Assembly (NCBI GenBank): GCA_017412705.1
Contig: JAFPWS010000071.1
Location: 1 to 47,874 of the forward strand
Direction of reading: 5' to 3'
Length of the DNA stretch: 47,874 nt
Origin: Prevotella sp.
GTDB lineage: Bacteria > Bacteroidota > Bacteroidia > Bacteroidales > Bacteroidaceae
Below are positions 16,810 to 25,760 of the stretch, piece after piece (positions within the stretch are counted from its first letter, which is position 1; each line of letters opens with the position of its first letter). The translations under genes were made by a program, and so were the position numbers. Under the pieces are notes generated by a model. It was not told the DNA's origin. It saw nothing but the letters and a program-made list of their open reading frames with translations, and did no database searches.

Positions 16810-19800
16810 AGCGCGTTCTTTATAATCAGTTTGCCAATCGTGTCACTATGGCCTTTCAACTGACCATCCACATAGACGTGCAGTCCTCGACCCACATGGT
16901 AGCGTGTACCGTCCTGGTCCCACACAATGCTGAGCGTATGGCCATGATAGCGCACGTTGTCCAGACAGAAGTAAGACCACTTTCCTGCAGGTAGCAGGGG
17001 ATTGACCTCCAAGGTGTTGTCCTGACGCGGACGCAGCCCACACAGGCCTGTAATGACAAGGTCGTTCCATGTCGAGTGGTTATAGTAGCGCGAGCGCTCC
17101 TGGTCGCCCTTGAGCCAATAGCCTGTGGTCTCGTCGAGGTATTCGCCTATATAGGGCTTGCCGCGCATGTGCTGGCTCTGCATGTATTTCTCCATTTCAG
17201 CGAAGTAAAGGGAGTCGAGAGGCAGTATGGTTTCCCCGATGGAAGCAGTATAGTCGTTGGCGAAGTTGGCCAATGCTGTCAGCGTCTGGCTGGTGGCAAA
17301 GGGCCATACGGCACCGTCCCACTCACATTTGCCTACACCGTGGGTGCGGAACTGGGGATGGCGACGCTCAGCAGTAGTCTGACCATACGGGGCCGAGAAG
17401 CCTTTTTCGTCGGCAGCCTGTAACCAAGCGACAGCATATTTGGTGTCATTCTTAGCCAGATGGGTATACCAGGGCATGAAGCCGATGGCCTCGCGCACGT
17501 TGGCACTGGAGTCGATGCGGTGCGTCTCGAAGAACTGGTGCTGTTCGTTCCACAGCTTCTGATGTACCTTCTCTTTTAAGTCAGCAGCCTTGTCGAAGTA
17601 GCTCTTGGCCTTGGCATCGTCGCCAGTCAGCCGGGCGATATTTCCAATGGCCATTGCATTGCCATACATATAGCTATTGATGCTGGGGCGCAGGTACTTC
17701 TTCTTCCTGCCTCCGCTAATGGTCTCTTCCATAGCGTCCTGCACATCGGCCTGCCAGTAGAGGCCTCCCTCACGGGTGTGGGTGGTCTCCCAATGGTTAT
17801 ACTCCCACTCCAGCGAGGGCAGCATAGAGACTATCCAGTCCTTACGGCCATCAACCAGATAGCGTCCCCACAGCGAATGGGCTATCCACGAGGAGTAGTT
17901 GCAGAGCTTGGCCATGGGGTTCCCGTCGTTGCCTTTATACCAGGTCTCCATGGCCTGGTCAAGGTAGACGGGGTTGTGCAGCCAGCGACTCTCATGGATA
18001 TGGTGACCCACGCCTGAGCTGATGAGGTTATACTTGTCGGCATAGGAACGAGGCACGAGAAACTCCGTCATGGCATAGCCTACGGGGGTGCGCTTCAGAT
18101 GCTTGCGCAGCGTCCACCAGCGGAAGTACCACAGTTCTTCGAAATCCTGTTGTGAGCACTCAAAGAGGGGGATGTTCTCCTTCATCCACTCCCACGCCCC
18201 GCTATTGGGGATGGCCTGCTGGATGCCCTCAGGCTCCATCTGGTTGAAGTAGTCGATGTAGTGCTTGTAGTCGTCGAAGCGGAGGAAAGCGGCGGTGGCG
18301 TCCTCGTCCAGACTCTTCGTGCGGAAACCACTAAAGGCAAATATGGCTTCCGGCTCGCGCTCGCCGGCATTTTCAAGCGTGCCATCCCAATCGGCAGGGG
18401 TGTCGATGTCGGGGAATGTGCGACGGGTTCCTGTTCGGAACATGATGCGCTCGATGCTCTCAACGGGTGCAAAAAACATGCGCTGACCGGCCTTCTTGCC
18501 GTTGATATATACCTCTATCATCCGCTTTGAGACACTTAGCACGCATTTCATGCGGAACACTTCGTTGGCACTATACTTCCCGAGGTTTCCATAGCGGGCT
18601 CCGCCCTTACAGCGGATGATGCCTTCATCGGTGAGTTCAATACGCGAGCAGGCCGTACCATGTTGGTCGAGGAATTCTATTTGAAGCAGACCGCGGTTAT
18701 TCTGCTTGGGCAAAAGCATGAATTCTACGTCCAGTTCCTTGGTGGCAGGTATCTTGCGCTCTACACGGGCATAGTCGAAGGGGTCACTGTCGCTCATAGT
18801 GAGCCAATCGCCTTCCATAGTCACTGGCGCATAGATTGGGGAGTAGATGTTCCAGGCTGTAAGCCGGGAGAGGGGAAGACTGACAGGAGATCCGTCAACC
18901 ATATTACGATTTGCAGTGAACTCGGTGCCGTCAGCATGGCTGTGGGCCTCGGTCTGCACAGGCACAGGAATGTGGGCCACCCACATGTCTTCCTTATTCA
19001 TTGAGTAGGTCACCCACAGGTCGGAGTCCTTGGGCACACCATTTCCCTCCTGGATGCCTCGCACATACTGCGGACCATACGACTTGTAGTTGCCGCCATA
19101 GCGCATGGGAGGAACCTCACCTTGTACGAGATTCAGCGTGGTATACTCCAATCCGTCCTTCGACAGCGAGATGCCCAGCGGCCAACGGTATTCAGAGGGG
19201 TTGTAGATGGTGGCATAGGTGCCATCGGTCAAGCGCTGTCCCCAAATCTTTGCATTGCTGTTGACAAAGCCCTTGGCGCGCTCAACAGGTTGTGCCCACG
19301 TGTTGCCTCCGTCGTCAGAGATGCTGGTCAGGGCATGCTTCCACAGGGAGGCCAAGCGTCCGTCGGGCAAGGTATAGTCGCAATAGGCCTTATACTCTTT
19401 GTGCAGGGGGATGAGCGGGTCGTTGCGATCGGCTTCTTCCACCCATTGCATGCGGTAGCGTGGATTGGCCAGTATCTCCTCGCAGGCCTTTTGGATGTCC
19501 TTGGGAGCCTTCGTATAGAAGGGGAAGGCACTCTTATAGGTTCCGCTCTTCACATTCCTTTCGTAGTTTCCATTCAGATAGATGAAATAGATGGGGCCGA
19601 AGGTACCGTCCTTCTTCACCTCGCGAATGACGCGTCCCATGCCATTACCATCATTGGGATCATCCTTGCGGTCGAAGGCCACACCATAGTTGCCAATGGC
19701 CCATAGCTGTCCGCTCTTAGACACATACCACCCTACACGCTGGTGCATGATGGCTATGAGGTTGTGGGCTCGCTCAAGACGGTCAGGTTTCTGAAAGCCC

Positions 19801-21026
19801 TCAGGCACCGGCACCTCAGGGAAGAGAATGGTGGGTTCTGTCCATGTATAGCCGTCTTTCGAGGTCTGCAGCATGGTGCGCGAAGGGGGAATATGCTCAT
19901 CGCTGGGGTCGCAGAGGTAGTGCACATAGAACTGGTTGTTCCAGTAGGCCATCATGGGCTGGTGGTTGTAAGTCCAGCCATCGTTGCCTGCCCGAGTGGA
20001 GTGTTCACGGTTGGCACGCAGTATCTGGATGTTATGCACACCCACCACAGGACTGAGTCCTCCATCGTGACGCTCGGGATTGCTGAGCGTAGTGCCTGTA
20101 TAGTGTATGCGGTCGTAGGCATGCAATAGGTTGTATATCAGCTGTTCAGGGGCTTTGAAGATGGTGCCGTGCTTGTGGTGCACAGGGACACTGACCTGCT
20201 TGGAGACATCCTCGAAGGTAACAAAGTCCTTGGTGAAGTGGGCACCGAAGTCCTTCAGGCGATAACGATCGTAGTATATAAGCCAGCCACCATCCACCTT
20301 CGCCGTCGTGGGACCTTCCATCATCTTACCCGTAAAGGGTTCGGAGGCCTTCGACCAGGGACCGTAGGGCGTCTTGCCGTAAGCCACCTTGATGTCACGT
20401 TCAGGACGGGTGTTGTCTTTGAGCACCATGACGTAATCCTTCTTGCCACGCTTGACCAGCGTCGCGTCAATGCACGAGAAGCCTGGGTCTATCATCAGCT
20501 TCGTAGGGGCAAAGGTCTTAAAGTCTTTCGTCGTGGTGTAGTAGAGACGATGATTGTTCTTGTGGTCTTCCTGCCCGTCAGGGAACTTGCCTGGTATACA
20601 CGAAGCCCAGACGATGACGGCTTGCTGGCGCTCGTCGTCCCAGAACAGCTCTGGGGCCCAGACGTTGACGGTAGTGGTATCGGGCATCACCTCAATGAAA
20701 CGCTCCTCGCTCCAACTCTTCAGGTCTTTCGACGAGGCATAGCCAAAGCCTCTGTCGCCACGCCAGGAACTGGTCCATACCAAATGGAAAGTACCATCGG
20801 GCGTACGGATAATGCTGGGGTCACGCATGACACGCTGCTTGCCCACCTCGGGTTTGAGCCAGGTGCCCGGAATGGAGTCCCAGTGCCAACCATCGTAGCT
20901 ATAAATGAACCTAAGCCCATCGGTAGCAGGCTCGTGAAACGAAGTTGAGACATACACTTCGCGCTGGGCAGACATGGCCAGCGCAGTAGCCAACAGGAGG
21001 AAAAAGATACAAAAACGTCTTGTCAT
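16806..21026 (-). CDS. Multidomain glycosidase: GH43-like, GH143-like (Dha hydrolase) and GH142-like (beta-L-arabinofuranosidase)
   Basis: A secreted protein of 1406 residues; signal peptide MTRRFCIFFLLLATALAMSAQ. The start at 21026 is chosen because the frame above it (to 21173) lacks signal features. Residues about 22-330 are a GH43-type propeller with all three expected acids: Asp in MRDPSI, Asp in CIDATLV, Glu in MMEGPT. About 335-745 is a sialidase-like propeller with one Asp-box (SDDGGNTW). About 745-950 is a beta-sandwich. About 960-1390 is an (alpha/alpha)6 domain (LCNYSSWIAHSLWGRYL, GVGKCEWDGAVWPFATSQ). The last three parts resemble Bacteroides thetaiotaomicron BT1020, which from memory combines GH143 (removes Dha from rhamnogalacturonan-II) and GH142 (removes beta-L-arabinofuranose from Dha). 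The N-terminal GH43-like domain is extra. First gene of the operon; GH78 follows with a 4-base overlap. Confidence 0.75.
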   Translation of the reverse strand: MTRRFCIFFLLLATALAMSAQREVYVSTSFHEPATDGLRFIYSYDGWHWDSIPGTWLKPEVGKQRVMRDPSIIRTPDGTFHLVWTSSWRGDRGFGYASSKDLKSWSEERFIEVMPDTTTVNVWAPELFWDDERQQAVIVWASCIPGKFPDGQEDHKNNHRLYYTTTKDFKTFAPTKLMIDPGFSCIDATLVKRGKKDYVMVLKDNTRPERDIKVAYGKTPYGPWSKASEPFTGKMMEGPTTAKVDGGWLIYYDRYRLKDFGAHFTKDFVTFEDVSKQVSVPVHHKHGTIFKAPEQLIYNLLHAYDRIHYTGTTLSNPERHDGGLSPVVGVHNIQILRANREHSTRAGNDGWTYNHQPMMAYWNNQFYVHYLCDPSDEHIPPSRTMLQTSKDGYTWTEPTILFPEVPVPEGFQKPDRLERAHNLIAIMHQRVGWYVSKSGQLWAIGNYGVAFDRKDDPNDGNGMGRVIREVKKDGTFGPIYFIYLNGNYERNVKSGTYKSAFPFYTKAPKDIQKACEEILANPRYRMQWVEEADRNDPLIPLHKEYKAYCDYTLPDGRLASLWKHALTSISDDGGNTWAQPVERAKGFVNSNAKIWGQRLTDGTYATIYNPSEYRWPLGISLSKDGLEYTTLNLVQGEVPPMRYGGNYKSYGPQYVRGIQEGNGVPKDSDLWVTYSMNKEDMWVAHIPVPVQTEAHSHADGTEFTANRNMVDGSPVSLPLSRLTAWNIYSPIYAPVTMEGDWLTMSDSDPFDYARVERKIPATKELDVEFMLLPKQNNRGLLQIEFLDQHGTACSRIELTDEGIIRCKGGARYGNLGKYSANEVFRMKCVLSVSKRMIEVYINGKKAGQRMFFAPVESIERIMFRTGTRRTFPDIDTPADWDGTLENAGEREPEAIFAFSGFRTKSLDEDATAAFLRFDDYKHYIDYFNQMEPEGIQQAIPNSGAWEWMKENIPLFECSQQDFEELWYFRWWTLRKHLKRTPVGYAMTEFLVPRSYADKYNLISSGVGHHIHESRWLHNPVYLDQAMETWYKGNDGNPMAKLCNYSSWIAHSLWGRYLVDGRKDWIVSMLPSLEWEYNHWETTHTREGGLYWQADVQDAMEETISGGRKKKYLRPSINSYMYGNAMAIGNIARLTGDDAKAKSYFDKAADLKEKVHQKLWNEQHQFFETHRIDSSANVREAIGFMPWYTHLAKNDTKYAVAWLQAADEKGFSAPYGQTTAERRHPQFRTHGVGKCEWDGAVWPFATSQTLTALANFANDYTASIGETILPLDSLYFAEMEKYMQSQHMRGKPYIGEYLDETTGYWLKGDQERSRYYNHSTWNDLVITGLCGLRPRQDNTLEVNPLLPAGKWSYFCLDNVRYHGHTLSIVWDQDGTRYHVGRGLHVYVDGQLKGHSDTIGKLIIKNAL

Positions 21027-21058
21027 GTTACATACATTATTTATTAATAGACGAAAAA

Positions 21059-21090
21059 TTTGGTTGTTTGTAACTAAATCCGTACTTTTG
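21059..21090 (+). promoter_or_regulatory. GH127 promoter
   Basis: TTTG (21059-21062), a 20-bp spacer and TACTTTTG (21083-21090), 25 bases before the ATG at 21116. Confidence 0.7.
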
Positions 21091-21101
21091 CCGACAGAAA
21101 G

Positions 21102-21132
21102 CAAAACTATAACATATGAAACGATTATCAAC
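21102..21132 (-). promoter_or_regulatory. Candidate promoter of the glycosidase-aldolase-symporter operon
   Basis: On the minus strand TAGTTTTG (21102-21109) matches TAnnTTTG. A GTTG (21129-21132) lies 19 bp upstream, inside the first codons of the GH127 gene. The two divergent promoters overlap, so both transcripts would start in the same 20 bases and could be controlled together. Confidence 0.5.
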
Positions 21133-23167
21133 CCTCGTGCTTGGCCTGGCCATCCTGTTGACAGCACAAGCACAAAACAGAACTAACGGCTATCCCATTA
21201 GCCAAGTACCCTTCACTGCCGTCAAGGTGACGCCTAACACCTTCTGGGGCGACCGCATCCATGCTGCCCGCGAGGTCACCATACCGTTGGCCTTCTCGAA
21301 GTGTGAGAGCGAACACCGCTATGAGAACTTCACCATGGCAGCCTATACCCTGCAACACCCTGGCCATGAGGGACTGAAGACGCCCAAGTGGGATGTATCG
21401 AAATTCATGGGCTTCTCGTTCGACGATACGGATGTGTACAAGACCATCGAAGGCGCCAGCTACGTGCTGCAGACCTATCCGGACAAGAAACTCAAGGCCT
21501 ACATTGACTCAGTGCTCGACGTGGTAGCTGCTGCGCAAGAGCCTGACGGCTACCTCTATACCGCTCGCACCATCAATCCTGCGCACCCGCACCAGTGGTC
21601 AGGCAAGAAACGCTGGGAGGTTGAGGAGGTGCTGAGCCATGAGCTCTACAACCTGGGCCACATGGTGGATGCCGCCTGCGCCCACTATCAGGCTACAGGG
21701 TCGGACAAGTTCCTGAACATTGCCAAACGCTATGCTGACTGCGTCATCCGCGAGGTAGGCCCCAATGCAGGACAGGCCTGCGTGGTACCTGGCCACCAGA
21801 TAGCAGAGATGGCCTTGGCCCGCCTCTATGTGCTGACGGGTGAGAAGAAATACCTGGACGAAGCGAAGTTCCTTTTGGACTATCGCGGGAAGACGAAGAT
21901 TCACGACATCTATTCACAGAGCGACAAGCCCATCCTGGAGCAGAAAGAGGCATGGGGTCATGCTGTACGTGCAGGCTATATGTACGCCAGCATCGCTGAT
22001 GTAGCAGCACTGACGCAAGACTCTGCCTACCTGAAGACCATTGATACCATCTTTGAGAACATCATCTCTAAAAAGTATTACATTACAGGTGGCGTAGGAG
22101 CCCGCCATCAGGGTGAAGCTTTTGGCGCCGACTACGAGTTGCCCAACCTGACTTCCTACAACGAGACATGTGCAGCCATCTCGATGGTCTACCTTTTTCA
22201 TCGCATGTTCCTGTTGCATGGCGACGCCAAGTATATCGACTGCATGGAGCGTACCTTGTATAATGGTGTCATCAGCGGCATGTCTGTCGACGGAGGACGC
22301 TTCTTCTATCCCAACCCGCTGTCGTCAGATGGCAAGTATGCCTTCAATGCGGATAACACCGTAGAGCGCCAGCCTTGGTTCGGATGCGCCTGCTGTCCCT
22401 CAAACCTGTGCCGCTTCATCCCCTCGCTGCCTGGATATATGTATGCCGTCAAGGACCGCAACCTCTACGTGAACCTGTTTGGAGGCAATACGGCAACCAT
22501 CAAGGTAGGTGGCAAGGATGTCGTGCTGGAACAGCAGACCAACTACCCTTGGGAGGGCGACGTAAACATCAAGGTGGTAAGCAACAAGGCCAAGGCTTTC
22601 AACATGATGGTACGCCTGCCTGGCTGGGTAGACCGGTCGCCAGTACCCTCTGACCTCTATCGCTTTGCTGATGACGTGCTGGGCAGTTACAGCGTGAAGG
22701 TGAATGGCCAGGAGGTGAAGGCTGAGCTGACCAAGGGTTATCTGAACCTGAATCGTCAGTGGAAGAAGGGCGACGTGGTGACCATCCGTTTCGACATGCC
22801 CGTACGTACCGTAAAGGCCAACCATCACGTGATAGACGACCGTGGACGCATCGCCGTGGAACGCGGCCCGCTGGTGTATTGTGCCGAGGGAGCAGACAAC
22901 AAGGACTTCAGCATCTTCAACTTCCTGATGCCTCGCCAGCCCCGCTTCAACGTCACAGAGCGTCAGATCAATGGACTGCGCGATGTCACCTTCAAGGTCA
23001 AGGCCATAGAGGCCAATGGCCAGACGGTAAGCACCAACAAGCAGGGCGAGGCTACCGTTCAGCCTGCTACGCTGACCATGATACCTTACTATGCCTGGAA
23101 TCATCGTGGTCCAGGGCTGATGGAGGTATGGATGCCACAAAGCATCAGTGCCCTCGGCAATTACTAA
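21116..23167 (+). CDS. GH127 glycosidase (beta-L-arabinofuranosidase or aceric acid hydrolase type)
   Basis: A secreted protein of 683 residues with a signal peptide ending TAQAQ. The GH127 (DUF1680) fold is recognised by the N-terminal FWGDRIHAARE, the catalytic-domain GAASYVLQ-like helices and FDMPVRTVKANHHV in the C-terminal sandwich. The zinc-thiolate active site is intact: Glu350 and Cys352 in NETC, and the pair Cys426-Cys427 in CACCPSN, equivalent to the Glu, Cys and Cys-Cys residues known in HypBA1, where one Cys is the nucleophile. The family includes beta-L-arabinofuranosidases and, from memory, the aceric acid hydrolase of rhamnogalacturonan-II breakdown; sequence alone does not decide between them. 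Divergent from the GH143/GH142-like gene across an 89-bp shared control region, so the two are probably co-regulated. Convergent with the next gene, 9 bases away. Confidence 0.9.
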   Translation: MKRLSTLVLGLAILLTAQAQNRTNGYPISQVPFTAVKVTPNTFWGDRIHAAREVTIPLAFSKCESEHRYENFTMAAYTLQHPGHEGLKTPKWDVSKFMGFSFDDTDVYKTIEGASYVLQTYPDKKLKAYIDSVLDVVAAAQEPDGYLYTARTINPAHPHQWSGKKRWEVEEVLSHELYNLGHMVDAACAHYQATGSDKFLNIAKRYADCVIREVGPNAGQACVVPGHQIAEMALARLYVLTGEKKYLDEAKFLLDYRGKTKIHDIYSQSDKPILEQKEAWGHAVRAGYMYASIADVAALTQDSAYLKTIDTIFENIISKKYYITGGVGARHQGEAFGADYELPNLTSYNETCAAISMVYLFHRMFLLHGDAKYIDCMERTLYNGVISGMSVDGGRFFYPNPLSSDGKYAFNADNTVERQPWFGCACCPSNLCRFIPSLPGYMYAVKDRNLYVNLFGGNTATIKVGGKDVVLEQQTNYPWEGDVNIKVVSNKAKAFNMMVRLPGWVDRSPVPSDLYRFADDVLGSYSVKVNGQEVKAELTKGYLNLNRQWKKGDVVTIRFDMPVRTVKANHHVIDDRGRIAVERGPLVYCAEGADNKDFSIFNFLMPRQPRFNVTERQINGLRDVTFKVKAIEANGQTVSTNKQGEATVQPATLTMIPYYAWNHRGPGLMEVWMPQSISALGNY

Positions 23168-23176
23168 TCGGTATCG

Positions 23177-24049
23177 CTATTGGCGGTTAAGAAATTCCAA
23201 TATGGATCGGTTGAACTCGTTTGGCCGTTCCATATTCAGCATATGGCCACAATCGGGAATGACGACATAGCGCCCATGCTTCAGATACTGCAGCTCGCGG
23301 GGTTTACCCTTCTTACCCTTCACCTCGTTCCCGCCACGTAAGAGCAAGGTGGGCGTGGTGTTTTCCTGCTTGGTCAGTCGCTGCCAGGCCTCACGACCAT
23401 AGAACAGACGTACCTCCTTATGGAGTGGTTGCCAGGCTGTCCAGTCTTGTATCATCCGCGTCAGGGGCTTGCGCATCCGTTCGCGCTGGCTACCACCACT
23501 CGACATCAGCTGCCCGGTCCATTCCTCCTTCATCTTGCCCACACCCTTTGCCTTCAGGGCTGCTATCTCCACATCGCGCTTGGCGCGCTCTGCGGAGTCC
23601 ATAGGCTCGCTGGGACCTTTCGAACTGCGAATGCCTCCACTGGCCATCACACAACTGAGCAGTCGGTCAGGATATATGGCCAGCATGTCGCCAGCCACAA
23701 ATGCGCCCATCGACAGTCCCACCACGTGTGCCTTGCCGATATGCAAAGAGTCCATCAGCGTTATCACGTCGTCCACATGGCAGAACTGCAAGTCCTCACG
23801 TTGCGCTGACGAAAGACCATAGCCTCGGAAATCCATACGCACCAGACGGAAGTGCTTTGAGAGTGGACGCCATTGCTCGTCCCACATACGTCGGTCCAGC
23901 GAATGACCATGCAGCAGCACCATCGGCTCGCCCTTGCCACGCTCCTCATAATACACCTGTCCACCACCGGAGACAGGGACAAAACCCTTGTGGGTGGCAG
24001 CACAGCCGGTCAGCAGCAAAAGCGTTATAAAAAGGCAGATATTCTTCAT
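23177..24049 (-). CDS. Alpha/beta-hydrolase lipoprotein
   Basis: A protein of 290 residues. A lipoprotein signal peptide ends LLTGC, with Cys16 the lipidation site. The alpha/beta-hydrolase fold shows the oxyanion segment LLHGHSLDRRMW, the nucleophile elbow GLSMG with Ser113, and the catalytic His in CGHMLNMERP near the C terminus. It therefore looks active as an esterase, peptidase or lactonase anchored in a membrane; the substrate is unknown. The open frame extends upstream to 24316, but that part is antisense to sufS and lacks signal features, so I start at 24049. The -7 box TAACTTTG (24058-24065, minus) is almost at the start codon, giving a very short leader. It converges on the GH127 gene; a sugar-ester role is possible but unsupported. 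Confidence 0.85.
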   Translation of the reverse strand: MKNICLFITLLLLTGCAATHKGFVPVSGGGQVYYEERGKGEPMVLLHGHSLDRRMWDEQWRPLSKHFRLVRMDFRGYGLSSAQREDLQFCHVDDVITLMDSLHIGKAHVVGLSMGAFVAGDMLAIYPDRLLSCVMASGGIRSSKGPSEPMDSAERAKRDVEIAALKAKGVGKMKEEWTGQLMSSGGSQRERMRKPLTRMIQDWTAWQPLHKEVRLFYGREAWQRLTKQENTTPTLLLRGGNEVKGKKGKPRELQYLKHGRYVVIPDCGHMLNMERPNEFNRSILEFLNRQ

Positions 24050-24053
24050 TCTG

Positions 24054-24085
24054 TTTGCAAAGTTACGAAAAATTTCGTAGCTTTG
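24054..24085 (+). promoter_or_regulatory. sufS promoter, overlapping a divergent promoter
   Basis: TTTG (24054-24057), a 20-bp spacer and TAGCTTTG (24078-24085). The minus-strand TAACTTTG of the hydrolase gene (24058-24065) lies inside this promoter, so the two should compete. Confidence 0.7.
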
Positions 24086-24112
24086 CATGCAAAAACCAAA
24101 AAGAAACGAAAA

Positions 24113-25327
24113 ATGTACGATATCAACAAGATACGTGAGGATTTTCCCATCTTGTCGCGCCAGGTGTATGGCAAGCCGTTGGTGTACCTTGACAATGCCG
24201 CTACCACACAAAAACCCCTCTGTGTGCTCGATGCCATGCGCGAGGAGTACCTGAACGTCAATGCCAACGTCCATCGTGGGGTGCATTACCTCAGCCAGCA
24301 GGCTACCGACCTGCACGAGGCTGCACGTGAGAAAGTACGTGCCTTCATCAATGCCCAGAAGACGGAGGAGATAGTCTTTACGCGAGGCACGACCGAGGCC
24401 ATCAACCTGATAGCCTCATCGTTCTGCGACTCACAGATGAAGGAAGGCGACGAGGTATTGGTAAGCGATATGGAGCACCACTCCAACATCGTTCCCTGGC
24501 AGTTGCAGGCCCAGCACAAAGGTATCGTGGTCAAGCACCTGCCCATCAGCGACAAAGGAGAGCTATTGCTCGATGAAATCGACCGTTTTCTTACCGAGAA
24601 GACCAAAATCGTCAGCATTGCCCATGTCAGCAATGTGTTGGGAACCGTCAACGATGTGCAACGCATTGTCGCCGCAGCACACCAGCATGGCATACCCGTT
24701 ATGGTGGATGCTGCCCAGAGTGCGCCCCACATGCCGATTGATGTGCAATACTTGGATTGCGACTTCCTGGCTTTCAGTGGTCATAAGATGTATGGCCCTA
24801 CAGGAATTGGCGTGCTCTATGGCAAGGAAGCATGGCTCGAGAAGCTGCCTCCCTATCAAGGAGGGGGCGAGATGATAGACAAGGTGTCGTGGGAGCGTAC
24901 CACCTTCGAGCGCCTGCCCTTCAAGTTCGAGGCAGGAACCCCTGACTACATTGCCACACACGGCCTGGCTACAGCTATCGACTACATCAACCAGATAGGC
25001 ATCGCTGACATCAATGCCCACGAACAGGAGCTCACGCGCTACTGCATGCAGCAGCTTCACACCATCGATGGCATGCGCCTCTTTGGCGAAGCAGAACACA
25101 AAGACGCTGTCGTCTCGTTCCTCGTGGGCGACATCCACCATCTGGACATGGGTACCCTACTCGACCGTCTTGGCATAGCAGTACGTACCGGCCACCATTG
25201 CGCCCAACCCCTGATGGACAGACTTGCCATCAGTGGCACCGTCCGTGCATCCTTCGCCCTCTACAACACCAAAGACGAAGTAGACACCCTCGTCGCAGGC
25301 ATCCGCCGCGTCAGCCGGATGTTCTGA
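24113..25327 (+). CDS. sufS: SufS-type cysteine desulfurase
   Basis: A cytosolic PLP enzyme of 404 residues that takes sulfur from cysteine for iron-sulfur cluster assembly. The PLP lysine is Lys225 in SGHKMYGPTG, and the persulfide cysteine is Cys363 in RTGHHCAQP. Both are close to the E. coli SufS numbering (226 and 364). The N terminus LVYLDNAATTQKP is typical of group II desulfurases. I start at 24113, after a consensus promoter; the longer frame from 23873 runs through that promoter. No sufB, sufC, sufD or sufE lies next to it, whereas these genes often cluster. It is followed by a strong terminator, so it is transcribed alone. A selenocysteine lyase role is a less likely alternative. 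Confidence 0.92.
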   Translation: MYDINKIREDFPILSRQVYGKPLVYLDNAATTQKPLCVLDAMREEYLNVNANVHRGVHYLSQQATDLHEAAREKVRAFINAQKTEEIVFTRGTTEAINLIASSFCDSQMKEGDEVLVSDMEHHSNIVPWQLQAQHKGIVVKHLPISDKGELLLDEIDRFLTEKTKIVSIAHVSNVLGTVNDVQRIVAAAHQHGIPVMVDAAQSAPHMPIDVQYLDCDFLAFSGHKMYGPTGIGVLYGKEAWLEKLPPYQGGGEMIDKVSWERTTFERLPFKFEAGTPDYIATHGLATAIDYINQIGIADINAHEQELTRYCMQQLHTIDGMRLFGEAEHKDAVVSFLVGDIHHLDMGTLLDRLGIAVRTGHHCAQPLMDRLAISGTVRASFALYNTKDEVDTLVAGIRRVSRMF

Positions 25328-25421
25328 AGACAAATATCTTTTAAGCTATCCCGACTCATCCAGAGCCAAAACGCTTGGATTTTGATTTTAACATATTAAT
25401 TAATACCCTTTCGGGTGGAAT

Positions 25422-25451
25422 GGTGGCTTGGATTAGGAGCCACCGTTTTTT
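25422..25451 (+). terminator. sufS terminator
   Basis: GGTGGCT (25422-25428) and AGCCACC (25438-25444) form a perfect 7-bp stem with a 9-base loop, followed by GTTTTTT. Confidence 0.88.
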
Positions 25452-25582
25452 CTTCGTTTTTCTGATTTCTGCCCAGTTCGTCGATGTTTTTGCCAGTGTC
25501 CGCGGGTTCAAAAAAGGAAACATTGCAACTACATCTAACCATATAACCCGACGGGCCTCAAAGACCTATCAACAAAGGGCTG

Positions 25583-25716
25583 GGCGTGGGTTATATGTCC
25601 CCAGCCACATATAACCCAGATATAACCTACATATAACCTTGACTTATGCCTATCAGGTTATAGGTGGGTTACATGTGGGTTATATCTCCAAAGAACATAT
25701 AACCCGCCTAAAACCC
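25583..25716. repeat. Phased 11-bp array with orientation switches
   Basis: ACATATAACCC-type units lie at 25607, 25618, 25629 and 25695, all on one 11-bp grid (25695 is exactly 8 units after 25607). Inverted units GTGGGTTATAT lie at 25586 and 25675. Forward and inverted units can pair into hairpins. Confidence 0.75.
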
Positions 25717-25760
25717 TTTCGTCACTGTGGTTTGAAGGGGGTTGGGTTATATGGTTACAA

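Noticed and set aside
20169-20948. Plus-strand frame of 259 codons inside the large glycosidase gene
   Set aside because: Antisense of a well-supported coding region; no recognisable domains.
23873-24112. Longer SufS start
   Set aside because: Crosses the hydrolase lipoprotein's signal-peptide region and the sufS promoter; the conserved N terminus begins at 24113.
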